Positions 25,457 through 33,043 of a stretch of 42,499 nucleotides of DNA are shown here, piece by piece. The notes beneath the pieces were generated by a model that saw only the letters and a program-made list of their open reading frames with translations, ran no database searches and had not been told where the DNA came from. Both the position numbers and the translations under genes were made by a program. The first letter of the stretch is position 1, and the number at the start of each line of letters is the position of its first letter. Origin of the DNA: Alphaproteobacteria bacterium (lineage in GTDB: Bacteria > Pseudomonadota > Alphaproteobacteria > Micavibrionales > Micavibrionaceae); assembly GCA_020443295.1 (NCBI GenBank), contig JAGRIJ010000001.1:1-42499 (forward strand), in the 5' to 3' direction.

Positions 25457-26077
25457 TTATATGAAGTCCAGAGCGCAGAGATGATCATAGAAGGCTTTAT
25501 GGTTATACGGATCTTCATCTTTAAACAGCAGCATCAGTTCCGTATACGCTTTTTGTAGTTTCAGATGGGACGATATGACCCGTTTATTATATTTGTAGCC
25601 CTCTCTTAAAGTCAGGACTTCTCTGCCGTTGGCCTGCGACCATTCTATGAAGAAGTCCCTTTGTTCTGCAATCGCAAGCATCGTGAGTTTTTCGATATCC
25701 TTTAATTCTTTTGTCGGAGCCCTGACCAAAATAAAGTTGTCCAGCACTTCATTAATTTTATCGACGTAGTTCCGGATCTGCTTCTTATAGGATTGTGAAT
25801 TTACATAAAAATATTGCATCATGTTTGTCCGGAGCTGAAAGGCCTGGTCGGTGAGAGAGAAATAATGCTTCAGATAGGCGACATCGTAAGGAGAGAGTTT
25901 TGATATTTTCGTGTCAAAAGGCGTGCGCTCGTGATTAAAGAATGCATAGGATTCTTCAATACTGTATGTTTTCGTGTAGTTAACTGCCTGCTTGCCGCCC
26001 GCATATGCCGGATCTGCGCAGATTAAGAGAAATAGCAGGAGAAAGATTACAAGTCTGGGTTTGTCATAAAGGTTCAT
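25457..26077 (-). CDS. Secreted helical protein of unknown function
   Basis: About 206 residues from the ATG at 26077 (GAGAG upstream); an ATG at 26089 would add four residues. A signal peptide (PRLVIFLLLFLLICADPAYA, cleavage just before GGKQ) leads to a mature protein of about 180 residues that is almost wholly helical, with many Lys, Tyr, Phe and Asp residues. One Cys near the end (DHLCALDFI). No family recognised. Composition is A+T-rich relative to the adjacent pyk gene; it lies about 90 bases from it on the same strand. Confidence 0.6.
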   Translation of the reverse strand: MNLYDKPRLVIFLLLFLLICADPAYAGGKQAVNYTKTYSIEESYAFFNHERTPFDTKISKLSPYDVAYLKHYFSLTDQAFQLRTNMMQYFYVNSQSYKKQIRNYVDKINEVLDNFILVRAPTKELKDIEKLTMLAIAEQRDFFIEWSQANGREVLTLREGYKYNKRVISSHLKLQKAYTELMLLFKDEDPYNHKAFYDHLCALDFI

Positions 26078-26165
26078 GTTATCTCTCATAATCCTTGATT
26101 CAAGCTGGCTTGTTAATCTTAACACATTTTTGACACATTTTCGCCACATATTTTTTGGGAGGCTG

Positions 26166-27581
26166 TTATGCCTTGGCCACTCTCAGGATATTTGTGGTTC
26201 CCGGCTGCCCGAAGGGTACGCCTGCCGTCATCACAAAGCGCTGCCCCTTTTCGATGAAGCCACATTTCAGGGCGATTTCAGCAGCGTGCCGGGCCGGTCC
26301 CGTAAAATCATCAATGTTCTCACTTTCATGAACCGGGAAAACCCCGTAGGAAAGCTTGAGCCGGCGCGCAACATCGATATTAGGCGTCAAGCAGAGGATC
26401 GGCATGTCCGGGCGCTGACGCGCGGTACGCAGTGAAGTTGACCCGGACATGGTGTAATTCACGATCAGCGCCGCCTCTACATCCTGCGCGACATAATAAG
26501 CCGCGGTGGTAATTGCATCCGCCGTGCTGTTGAGAGCATCGGGACGTTCAGCCTCCATCATCATCTGATAGTTTTCATCGGCTTCCACGCGGCGGGCAAT
26601 CCGATCCATCATCTCGACGGCCTGAACAGGATATTCGCCCGTTGCGGTTTCAGCGGAAAGCATAACGGCGTCCGCCCCGTCATAGACAGCGGTCGCGACA
26701 TCCGAGGCTTCGGCGCGGGTCGGACGGGCGTTATGGATCATGGATTCCAGCATCTGGGTGGCCACGACGACAGGTTTTCCCGTTTCGCGAACCTGCCGGA
26801 CGATACGCTTTTGCACGGGAGGAACATCCTCGGGCGGGATTTCAACCCCCAGGTCGCCGCGTGCGATCATGACCGCGTCCGCGTGTTCGAGCAACTCATC
26901 CAGCCGCGCGAGCGCGGAGGGTTTTTCAAGCTTGATCATCAGGGAGGCGCGACCTGCGATCAGTTCCCTTGCCTCCTTCGCGTCTTCGGGTTTTTGCACG
27001 AAACTCTGGGCAATCCAGTCCACGCCCATCTCAAGAGCCGCCGCAAGGTCTATGCGATCCTTTTCTGTGAGAGCCGGGATCGGGAGCACTACGCCGGGGA
27101 CGTTGAAACCCTTTTTATCGCTGAGTTCGGTGCCGGTCCTGATTTCGCCGATCAGGTAATCCTTTCCCTTTTCCAGAATTTTCACGCGGACCTTCCCGTC
27201 ATCTAATAGAATTTTTCCACCTTTCTCCATAATCTCCATGATTTCCGGGTGCGGGAGGCATACGCGCCCTTCATTACCTGGTGCCGGATCGAGATCGAAG
27301 CGCATTTTCTGCCCCCTGACCAGATCGATTTTTCCGTTTTCAAAGCTGCCGATTCTCAATTTCGGACCCTGAAGATCCGCGATCACGCCGATCGGCCTGT
27401 CTTTTTCATGTTCGAGTCCGCGGATGCGGTCGAGGACCTGCCTGTGCCCTTCGTGAGTTCCGTGGGAAAAGTTCATGCGAAAAACGTCGACGCCCGCCTC
27501 GAATAACGCTTCTATCATTTCCTTATCTGCGGTGGCCGGACCGATGGTGGCGACGATTTTAGTCTGCCGATTCTTTCTCAT
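26166..27581 (-). CDS. pyk: Pyruvate kinase
   Basis: 471 residues from the ATG at 27581; this start gives the usual N-terminus RQTKIVATIGPAT. Key parts: NFSHGTHEGH (substrate-binding Arg-Asn region just before), DLQGPKLRIG, the catalytic-lysine region SLMIKLEKPSAL followed by ADAVMIARGDLGVEIP, the ATQMLESMI motif and the C-terminal regulatory domain (AALIVNYTMSGSTSLRTARQRP). It converts PEP and ADP to pyruvate and ATP. The active-site segment reads MIKLEKPSAL in place of the common I.AKIEN, a known type of variation. Confidence 0.95.
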   Translation of the reverse strand: MRKNRQTKIVATIGPATADKEMIEALFEAGVDVFRMNFSHGTHEGHRQVLDRIRGLEHEKDRPIGVIADLQGPKLRIGSFENGKIDLVRGQKMRFDLDPAPGNEGRVCLPHPEIMEIMEKGGKILLDDGKVRVKILEKGKDYLIGEIRTGTELSDKKGFNVPGVVLPIPALTEKDRIDLAAALEMGVDWIAQSFVQKPEDAKEARELIAGRASLMIKLEKPSALARLDELLEHADAVMIARGDLGVEIPPEDVPPVQKRIVRQVRETGKPVVVATQMLESMIHNARPTRAEASDVATAVYDGADAVMLSAETATGEYPVQAVEMMDRIARRVEADENYQMMMEAERPDALNSTADAITTAAYYVAQDVEAALIVNYTMSGSTSLRTARQRPDMPILCLTPNIDVARRLKLSYGVFPVHESENIDDFTGPARHAAEIALKCGFIEKGQRFVMTAGVPFGQPGTTNILRVAKA

Positions 27582-27812
27582 GGGCGATTCTCTGATTTTT
27601 TCTCTTGGATTCCAGTATCTTCCCGGTTTCACACTGTAGCAAAAAGGCTCTAAGACTCGTTTAACAAGGGTACAGGGAGACGTTTATTTTGGGTAATATT
27701 CTTTCAAATTTCGAATTTTTCACCGGGGGATAAAAGGTGGGATATGTCTGTTTTTAGAAGAAAAAACAGACAGTTTTTGATTTAATCGTTGTTGCGTAGG
27801 AATAAATTCAAT

Positions 27813-27870
27813 TTGGCACGAAATACTGGATATAGTATTTTCACTGGAGACGAACCGCTAGTTCTAGTGG
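27813..27870 (+). promoter_or_regulatory. nrdA promoter with two NrdR-like boxes
   Basis: A promoter-like TTGGCA (27813-27818), 17-base spacer and TATTTT (27836-27841) is overlapped by a palindrome at 27823-27838 (ATACTGGATATAGTAT), which matches 12 of 16 positions of the NrdR box pattern as I recall it. A second palindrome at 27855-27870 (CCGCTAGTTCTAGTGG) matches about 11 of 16. The two start exactly 32 bases apart, about three helical turns, the spacing usual for paired NrdR boxes. A third palindrome (CTAGTATCATACTAG, 27900-27914) lies closer to the gene. Confidence 0.5.
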
Positions 27871-27940
27871 TTTATCTGGTCTAACTTCATTCACAAATTC
27901 TAGTATCATACTAGCCCAATTAAGAGTAAGGACAATACTC

Positions 27941-29782
27941 ATGTTTGACATTGCGCAAATGGAGAGGGGGAACCGCGTCCGCATCGACCGTAGCCGCGAC
28001 GCCTATCTCACCACCTTCGGAAAAGCCACCCTCACCGACCGTTACCTGATGCCCGAAGAGCAGTATCAGGATCTTTTTGCGCGGGTCGCGATGTATTACG
28101 GCGATGACAGCGCCCATGCGCAGCGCCTTTACGATTATATCTCCAATCTCTGGTTCATGCCGGCGACCCCCGTTCTTTCGAACGGCGGAACGAACCGCGG
28201 CTTGCCTATTTCCTGTTTCCTGAACGAGTCCGGCGATTCGCTTGAAGATATCGTGGCCCTCTGGAATGAGAATGTCTGGCTGGCCTCGCTGGGCGGCGGC
28301 ATCGGTTCGTACTGGGGGAACGTCCGTTCGATCGGCGAGAAAGTCGGGCGTAACGGCAAGACCTCCGGGATTATTCCGTTCATCCGCGTGATGGACTCTC
28401 TCACGCTTGCCATTTCGCAGGGGTCCCTGCGCCGGGGTTCGGCTGCGATCTATCTGCCTGTCTGGCACCCGGAGATCGAGGAATTCATCGAGATCCGCCG
28501 TCCGACCGGGGGCGATCCGAACCGCAAGGCCCTGAACCTGCATCAGGGTGTGCTGATTCCCAACCGCTTCATGGAAGCCGTCCGCAATGACGAAGAGTGG
28601 GCGCTGAAATCGCCGAAAGACGGGCATGTCGTAGACCGGGTCAGCGCGCGCGACCTCTGGATCCGGCTGCTGACCGCGCGGATCGAGACGGGCGAGCCTT
28701 ATTTTATCTTTATCGATCATGTGAATGACGCGATTCCCGATCACCACAAGATGGCGGGGCTGAACGTCAAGATGTCGAATTTGTGTTCCGAGATCACGCT
28801 GCCCACGGGCCGCGACCATCTGGGCAACGACCGGACCGCGGTGTGCTGCCTGTCTTCGCTGAACCTTGAGAAATTCGAAGAATGGCAGGGACATCCGACC
28901 TTTATCGAGGATATCATGCGCTTCCTCGATAATGTACTGAGTGACTTTATCCAGAAAGCTCCGGATTCCATGAAGCGCGCCAAGTATGCGGCGATGCGCG
29001 AGCGGTCGGTCGGTTTGGGTGTCATGGGTTTCCACTCCTTTCTGCAATCCAAGATGATCCCGATGGAGGGCGTCATGGCGAAGGTGTGGAACCGCAGGAT
29101 CTTCCAGCACGTCAAGCGGCAGGTCGACGATGCGTCCGTCAAGCTGGCGCATGAGCGCGGGCCGTGCCCGGATGCCGCCGATTACGGGATCATGGAGCGT
29201 TTCTCCAACAAGATGGCGATTGCGCCGACCGCTTCGATCTCCATTATCTGTGGCGGCGCCAGCCCCGGTATCGAGCCGAATGCGGCGAATGCCTATACGC
29301 ACAAGACGTTGTCGGGATCGTTCCCTGTCCGCAACAAGTATCTGGAGCAGCTGCTTGAAGAGCGCGGACAGAATAACGAGGATATCTGGTCCTCGATCTT
29401 TACCAACGAAGGGTCCGTGCAGCATCTCGACTTCCTGACTCCCGAGGAGAAGGACGTGTTCAAGACCGCGTTCGAGATCGACCAGCGCTGGCTGATCGAA
29501 CATGCGTCGGACCGCACGCCGTTTGTCTGCCAAGCGCAATCTCTCAACATCTTCCTGCCTGCCACCGTGCATAAAGCCGACCTGCACCGTATTCACTGGG
29601 AAGCATGGCAAAAGGGCGTGAAATCACTTTATTACTGCCGTTCAAAATCCATCCAGCGGGCGGAGAGCGATGCTTCGTGGAAGCGCTCGCAGGCGGAGGC
29701 TCCGGCAGCAGAAATTGCGGAGGCCAAACAGGGCAGCTTCAGCGAGTCCGGCAATTATGAGGAGTGTCTGGCCTGTCAATAA
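27941..29782 (+). CDS. nrdA: Ribonucleoside-diphosphate reductase, large subunit (no ATP cone)
   Basis: 613 residues. Catalytic features: SCFLNES (reducing Cys), MSNLCSEI (radical Cys and Glu of the N-L-C-S-E motif), the second redox Cys in VCCLSSLNL, SLYYCRS with the Tyr pair of the radical path, and the C-terminal EECLACQ (CxxC tail that passes electrons). It makes deoxynucleotides with NrdB. The N-terminal ATP-cone domain (about 90 residues in E. coli NrdA) is absent, so overall dATP feedback through that site should be missing; Rickettsiales NrdA is similarly short. AAGGA lies nine bases before the ATG. It stands about 2 kb from nrdB with msrB and other genes between. Confidence 0.95.
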   Translation: MFDIAQMERGNRVRIDRSRDAYLTTFGKATLTDRYLMPEEQYQDLFARVAMYYGDDSAHAQRLYDYISNLWFMPATPVLSNGGTNRGLPISCFLNESGDSLEDIVALWNENVWLASLGGGIGSYWGNVRSIGEKVGRNGKTSGIIPFIRVMDSLTLAISQGSLRRGSAAIYLPVWHPEIEEFIEIRRPTGGDPNRKALNLHQGVLIPNRFMEAVRNDEEWALKSPKDGHVVDRVSARDLWIRLLTARIETGEPYFIFIDHVNDAIPDHHKMAGLNVKMSNLCSEITLPTGRDHLGNDRTAVCCLSSLNLEKFEEWQGHPTFIEDIMRFLDNVLSDFIQKAPDSMKRAKYAAMRERSVGLGVMGFHSFLQSKMIPMEGVMAKVWNRRIFQHVKRQVDDASVKLAHERGPCPDAADYGIMERFSNKMAIAPTASISIICGGASPGIEPNAANAYTHKTLSGSFPVRNKYLEQLLEERGQNNEDIWSSIFTNEGSVQHLDFLTPEEKDVFKTAFEIDQRWLIEHASDRTPFVCQAQSLNIFLPATVHKADLHRIHWEAWQKGVKSLYYCRSKSIQRAESDASWKRSQAEAPAAEIAEAKQGSFSESGNYEECLACQ

Positions 29783-29790
29783 AAGGTTTT

Positions 29791-29865
29791 ACTGCGTAAC
29801 CTGCGTATCACTCACTGCGTAAAAACTTACAGCTTTTTTACTGTGTAAGTCTTCAAACTGCGTAA
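29791..29865 (+). repeat. Cluster of ACTGCGTAA direct repeats
   Basis: ACTGCGTAA occurs at 29791-29799, 29814-29822 and 29857-29865, with variants CTGCGTA at 29801-29807 and ACTGTGTAA at 29840-29848: five copies in 75 bases between the nrdA stop and its terminator. Spacing is irregular, so this is not a CRISPR array. Function unknown; a binding-site cluster or decayed repeat is possible. Confidence 0.55.
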
Positions 29866-29867
29866 TG

Positions 29868-29897
29868 AAAAGGGGCTCTTTCGGGCCTCTTTTCTTT
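29868..29897 (+). terminator. nrdA terminator
   Basis: AAAAGGGGC pairs with GCCTCTTTT (one G-T) around an eight-base loop, followed by CTTTT. Located about 85 bases after the nrdA stop. Confidence 0.75.
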
Positions 29898-29988
29898 TGG
29901 CAGGCCTGTAACACCTTTTTGGCTTGGCACGAATAGGGTTATGGTAAGATTTGAAACAGAAAACTCTAACAAAAGAGAAGGCAAGACC

Positions 29989-30585
29989 ATGTCAAAACAG
30001 GGTTTTTCGGCTTTACCGCTCGTTCTCGTATGCGCGGCACTTGTAACGGGCGGAGTCGTTTTAAACGCAGCTTCCAGCGTCAAGGCGGAAGATCAGGCTC
30101 CACAGACAGTGAAAGAAGGAAAAGAGGCCATGGACACGGATCATCTGACCAAGATGCAAAAGTACGTCACCCAGCATGACGGCACGGAGCCGGCGTTCCA
30201 GAACGAATACTGGGACAATCACGAGCCGGGGATCTACGTGGACGTGGTTTCGGGCGAGCCCCTGTTTTCCTCGCTCGACAAGTTCGATTCGGGATCGGGC
30301 TGGCCGAGCTTCACCAAGCCGATCGATCAGGCGAGCGTCAAGGAGAATGTCGATCACAAGCTCTGGGTTCCGCGCACGGAAGTGCGCTCCAAGGACGCGG
30401 ACTCGCATCTTGGACACGTGTTCAACGACGGGCCGAAGGATAAGGGAGGAATGCGGTATTGCATCAACTCCGCCGCGCTGCGGTTCATCCCTCTGGCCGA
30501 TCTGGAGAAGGAAGGATACGGCGAATACGCGAAGCTGTTCGAAGGTCACGGGACCAGCGAGCCGGCAGGAGACGAGAAGAAATAA
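29989..30585 (+). CDS. msrB: Exported methionine-R-sulfoxide reductase, zinc-free form
   Basis: 198 residues from the ATG at 29989 (GAGAAGG upstream; an in-frame upstream start would bury the signal peptide). Residues 1-34 form a signal peptide (hydrophobic stretch [17 protein letters not shown], cleavage near VKA). The MsrB domain follows: '[36 protein letters not shown]', DSGSGWPSF, '[19 protein letters not shown]' and [14 protein letters not shown] with the catalytic Cys. The structural CxxC pairs of zinc MsrB are replaced ('VDVVSG' where VCxxC is usual), so no zinc. It repairs oxidised methionine in periplasmic proteins. A strong terminator follows. Confidence 0.9.
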   Translation: MSKQGFSALPLVLVCAALVTGGVVLNAASSVKAEDQAPQTVKEGKEAMDTDHLTKMQKYVTQHDGTEPAFQNEYWDNHEPGIYVDVVSGEPLFSSLDKFDSGSGWPSFTKPIDQASVKENVDHKLWVPRTEVRSKDADSHLGHVFNDGPKDKGGMRYCINSAALRFIPLADLEKEGYGEYAKLFEGHGTSEPAGDEKK

Positions 30586-30609
30586 TCCATGCGAACGCAT
30601 AACTTGATT

Positions 30610-30639
30610 TTCCGGGCGCCCATGGCGCCCGGAATTTTT
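30610..30639 (+). terminator. msrB terminator
   Basis: Perfect 11-base-pair stem (TTCCGGGCGCC/GGCGCCCGGAA) with a CAT loop, then TTTTT. Confidence 0.85.
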
Positions 30640-30706
30640 ATGCTCTCTCGATTCACCAGAAAATCTGATATAGCTGGTCTTTATATTCATCATTGAAGGG
30701 TTATCC

Positions 30707-31129
30707 ATGCACTGGTCGATTTTCACCGCGCTCGTCGTCGTGTCCGCCACGGGGATTCATTTCTTTTCCAGACTCGCGAAGGATACGGTCGATCCCATGA
30801 TCGCACTGGTCATCACAACGGGCGCCGCGTTTGCATTTTCGCTGTGCTTTCTGCCGGCCGCGCAGGACGGGCTGGTCAAGAATCTTACATTCAGCAGGGG
30901 GCCGGTGCTTTACGCGCTTGTGGGCATTTGTATTTCCCTGGCGCATCTGGGGATCTTTTATATGTTCAAGGCAGGAGCGCCGATGTCGCTGGCCACGCCT
31001 ATTGCGAGGCTCCTGCCTGCCATTCTGGCCGTGATCCTTGGCCTCTTCTCCTTTCAGGAAACGCTGAAGGCGACACAGATCGCCGGGCTCGTTCTCGCGG
31101 TTTTCGCGGTTGTTTTGGTCGTCAAATAA
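30707..31129 (+). CDS. Half-size EamA/DMT-type membrane protein
   Basis: 140 residues with about five hydrophobic helices and the late EamA feature 'APMSLATPIARLLPAILAVILGLFSFQETL' (conserved Pro-rich entry and the Glu before the last helix), followed by 'QIAGLVLAVFAVVLV'. Full EamA transporters have two such units, so this single unit would act as a dimer, as in SMR-type transporters. Substrate unknown. It ends four bases from the convergent gene at 31134. Confidence 0.8.
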   Translation: MHWSIFTALVVVSATGIHFFSRLAKDTVDPMIALVITTGAAFAFSLCFLPAAQDGLVKNLTFSRGPVLYALVGICISLAHLGIFYMFKAGAPMSLATPIARLLPAILAVILGLFSFQETLKATQIAGLVLAVFAVVLVVK

Positions 31130-31133
31130 CCTT

Positions 31134-31598
31134 TCAGGAATCGGGGAAGGAATCACACAATCCCCTGTTGTCCGGGTCGAGGGGCTGAAAGGTCAGGGTC
31201 ATCTGGCCATAAGTCTTGCCACTTTCATCTTCGGCGATAAAATCGCTCAGGCTCCATTCCCCTTTCGTCATGAAATCCTCGTGCAGGGAAAGGCGGATGT
31301 TCTGACGCATCGGAAAAATCATGAACATTTCGTGATTATACGGATAGCGCATGCGCACGCGCGTGACGTGCGGATCGGGGTGGTCGAACCGCGCCATGAG
31401 CGGAACGCAGGGGCGGACGGTTTCGCTGACCGAGTGGGGGACGTTGTTGAGGAAGACGGTAAAGACCCGTGCGCCGGGTTCCTGCGCCGCGGCAGGAAGA
31501 GAGAGGATAAAACCCAGCGAAAAAATTGTGAGAATCGCGAGCGGCTTTTGTAAGAGCCTGTGAATGTTGAGAAAAAATTTGTGTGATAAAAGTTTCAT
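31134..31598 (-). CDS. Secreted protein of unknown function
   Basis: 154 residues from the ATG at 31598, which has AAGGG five bases upstream. A signal peptide (to about residue 34, ...FSLGFILSLPAAAQ) precedes a mature domain of about 120 residues rich in beta-type sequence with repeated aromatic and Pro residues ('PHVTRVRMRYPYNHEMFMIFPMRQ'), two Cys (RPC and GLC) and an acidic C-terminus. It may be a periplasmic immunoglobulin-like or lipocalin-like domain but no motif settles that. Divergent from nrdB, sharing the region with the palindrome at 31613. Confidence 0.55.
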   Translation of the reverse strand: MKLLSHKFFLNIHRLLQKPLAILTIFSLGFILSLPAAAQEPGARVFTVFLNNVPHSVSETVRPCVPLMARFDHPDPHVTRVRMRYPYNHEMFMIFPMRQNIRLSLHEDFMTKGEWSLSDFIAEDESGKTYGQMTLTFQPLDPDNRGLCDSFPDS

Positions 31599-31612
31599 TT
31601 GACCCTTGAAAA

Positions 31613-31651
31613 TCACAACATGTTGTGTCATTTTACCTTTGTATCTACTAA
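31613..31651 (+). promoter_or_regulatory. nrdB promoter with NrdR-like palindrome
   Basis: TCACAACATGTTGTGT at 31613-31628 contains a perfect 14-base palindrome and matches about 13 of 16 positions of the NrdR box pattern as I recall it. Its right half overlaps a possible -35 (TTGTGT, 31623-31628), with TACTAA 17 bases on as a possible -10. A second dyad, ATCTAC/GTAGAT (31643-31659), is centred about 30 bases away but fits the NrdR pattern poorly. It lies between the divergent secreted-protein gene and nrdB. Confidence 0.45.
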
Positions 31652-31779
31652 ATGTAGATTTTCTTAACCGTTCTCGAACTATCCCCGTGATTCCCAAGGC
31701 CGCGTGAGAAAAAGACTCGGCAGGGGCGGTGATCGTTCTACACTAACCTAAACCGATTCTTTCTATAAGGAGTATTCCC

Positions 31780-32856
31780 ATGGCCCAGTCCGCCAACGAT
31801 CTCGCCAACGCAAAATCCCCCCTGCTCGTGGAGCGGCATGTCTATAAACCGTTCCTGTATCCGTGGTGTTACGAGGCGTGGCTGACGCAACAGCGGATTC
31901 ACTGGCTGCCGGAGGAAGTGCCACTGGCGGAAGATGTGCGCGACTGGAAGAAAAAACTCACGCCCGCCGAGCGCAACCTGCTGACGCAGATTTTTCGTTT
32001 CTTCACACAGGCGGACGTGGAGGTGAATAATTGCTACATGAAGCATTACTCGCGCGTGTTCGGGCCGGTCGAGGTGCAGATGATGCTGGGCGCGTTCGCG
32101 AATATCGAGACGATTCACATCGCCGCCTACTCTCACCTGCTGGATACGATCGGGATGCCGGAGATCGAATATCAGGCCTTCATGAAATACAAGGAAATGA
32201 AGGACAAGTACGATTACATGCAGACAGCCAGCATGGATTCGCGGCGGGATATCGCCAAGACGATGGCGATGTTCAGCGCCTTTACCGAAGGTTTGCAGCT
32301 GTTCGCGTCGTTCGCGATCCTGATGAATTTTCCGCGCTTTAACAAGATGAAGGGGATGGGGCAGATCGTCACATGGTCGGTTCGCGACGAGACGCTGCAC
32401 TGTATTTCCATGATCCGGCTGTTCAACGCGTTCGTGCAGGAAAATCCCGATATCTGGGATTCAAAGCTGAAGGCCGAGATTACCGATTCCTGCCGCAAGA
32501 TCATCGGCTTCGAGGACGCGTTCATTGACCTTGCGTTCGAGATGGGCGGTATCGAGGGGCTGAGCGGGCAGGAGGTGAAAGACTATATCCGCTTTATCGG
32601 CGACCGGAGGCTGCAGCAGCTCAATCTTGAGCCGATCTATGGGATCGAGAAAAACCCGCTGCCGTGGATGGACGAAATGCTCAACGGCGCGGAGCATACA
32701 AACTTTTTCGAGAACCGCGCGACGGAGTATGCCAAGGCCTCTACACAGGGGAACTGGGAAGAAGCGTTCTCCAACGAAGTCTTCGCCGGGAATTACGGCA
32801 AGAAGATCGGCGGGGTCGTCGGCGTGCCGAAGGATGGCGAGAGCGAGGCGGCCTGA
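31780..32856 (+). CDS. nrdB: Ribonucleoside-diphosphate reductase, small subunit
   Basis: 358 residues, class Ia type. Iron-ligand and radical motifs: 'LTQIFRFFTQADVEVNNCY' (first Asp/Glu ligand region), 'ANIETIHIAAYSHLLDTIGMPE' with the Glu, His and the radical Tyr, 'SAFTEGLQLFASFAI' and 'SVRDETLHCISM' with the second Glu-x-x-His pair. It houses the diiron-tyrosyl cofactor that starts the reaction in NrdA. No ATP cone at the N-terminus. AAGGAG lies before the ATG. A terminator follows. Confidence 0.96.
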   Translation: MAQSANDLANAKSPLLVERHVYKPFLYPWCYEAWLTQQRIHWLPEEVPLAEDVRDWKKKLTPAERNLLTQIFRFFTQADVEVNNCYMKHYSRVFGPVEVQMMLGAFANIETIHIAAYSHLLDTIGMPEIEYQAFMKYKEMKDKYDYMQTASMDSRRDIAKTMAMFSAFTEGLQLFASFAILMNFPRFNKMKGMGQIVTWSVRDETLHCISMIRLFNAFVQENPDIWDSKLKAEITDSCRKIIGFEDAFIDLAFEMGGIEGLSGQEVKDYIRFIGDRRLQQLNLEPIYGIEKNPLPWMDEMLNGAEHTNFFENRATEYAKASTQGNWEEAFSNEVFAGNYGKKIGGVVGVPKDGESEAA

Positions 32857-32884
32857 TACGCCTGCTCTGTTCCGGGATTTTTGT

Positions 32885-32932
32885 TTTCCGCCCTTGTCGC
32901 CCTGAGAAGGGCGGAAAGTTTTGGGTTTTTTT
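32885..32932 (+). terminator. nrdB terminator
   Basis: TTTCCGCCCTT pairs with AAGGGCGGAAA (11 base pairs, 11-base loop), followed by a T-rich tract. Confidence 0.8.
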
Positions 32933-33043
32933 CTTCGCAGGTGCAAAAAAAGCTTGCGTTTTTAGATGAGTAAAACTAGACATAAAGAAAATGAGAATGC
33001 TGCGGTGCAGAAACGCAGCCAGAAACAGACAGGGAGTCTATCT

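Noticed and set aside
27920..29611. 563-residue minus-strand frame
   Set aside because: Complete antisense shadow of nrdA, which has all catalytic motifs.
29791..29865. CRISPR array
   Set aside because: Repeats are nine bases long with irregular spacing and no Cas genes are near.
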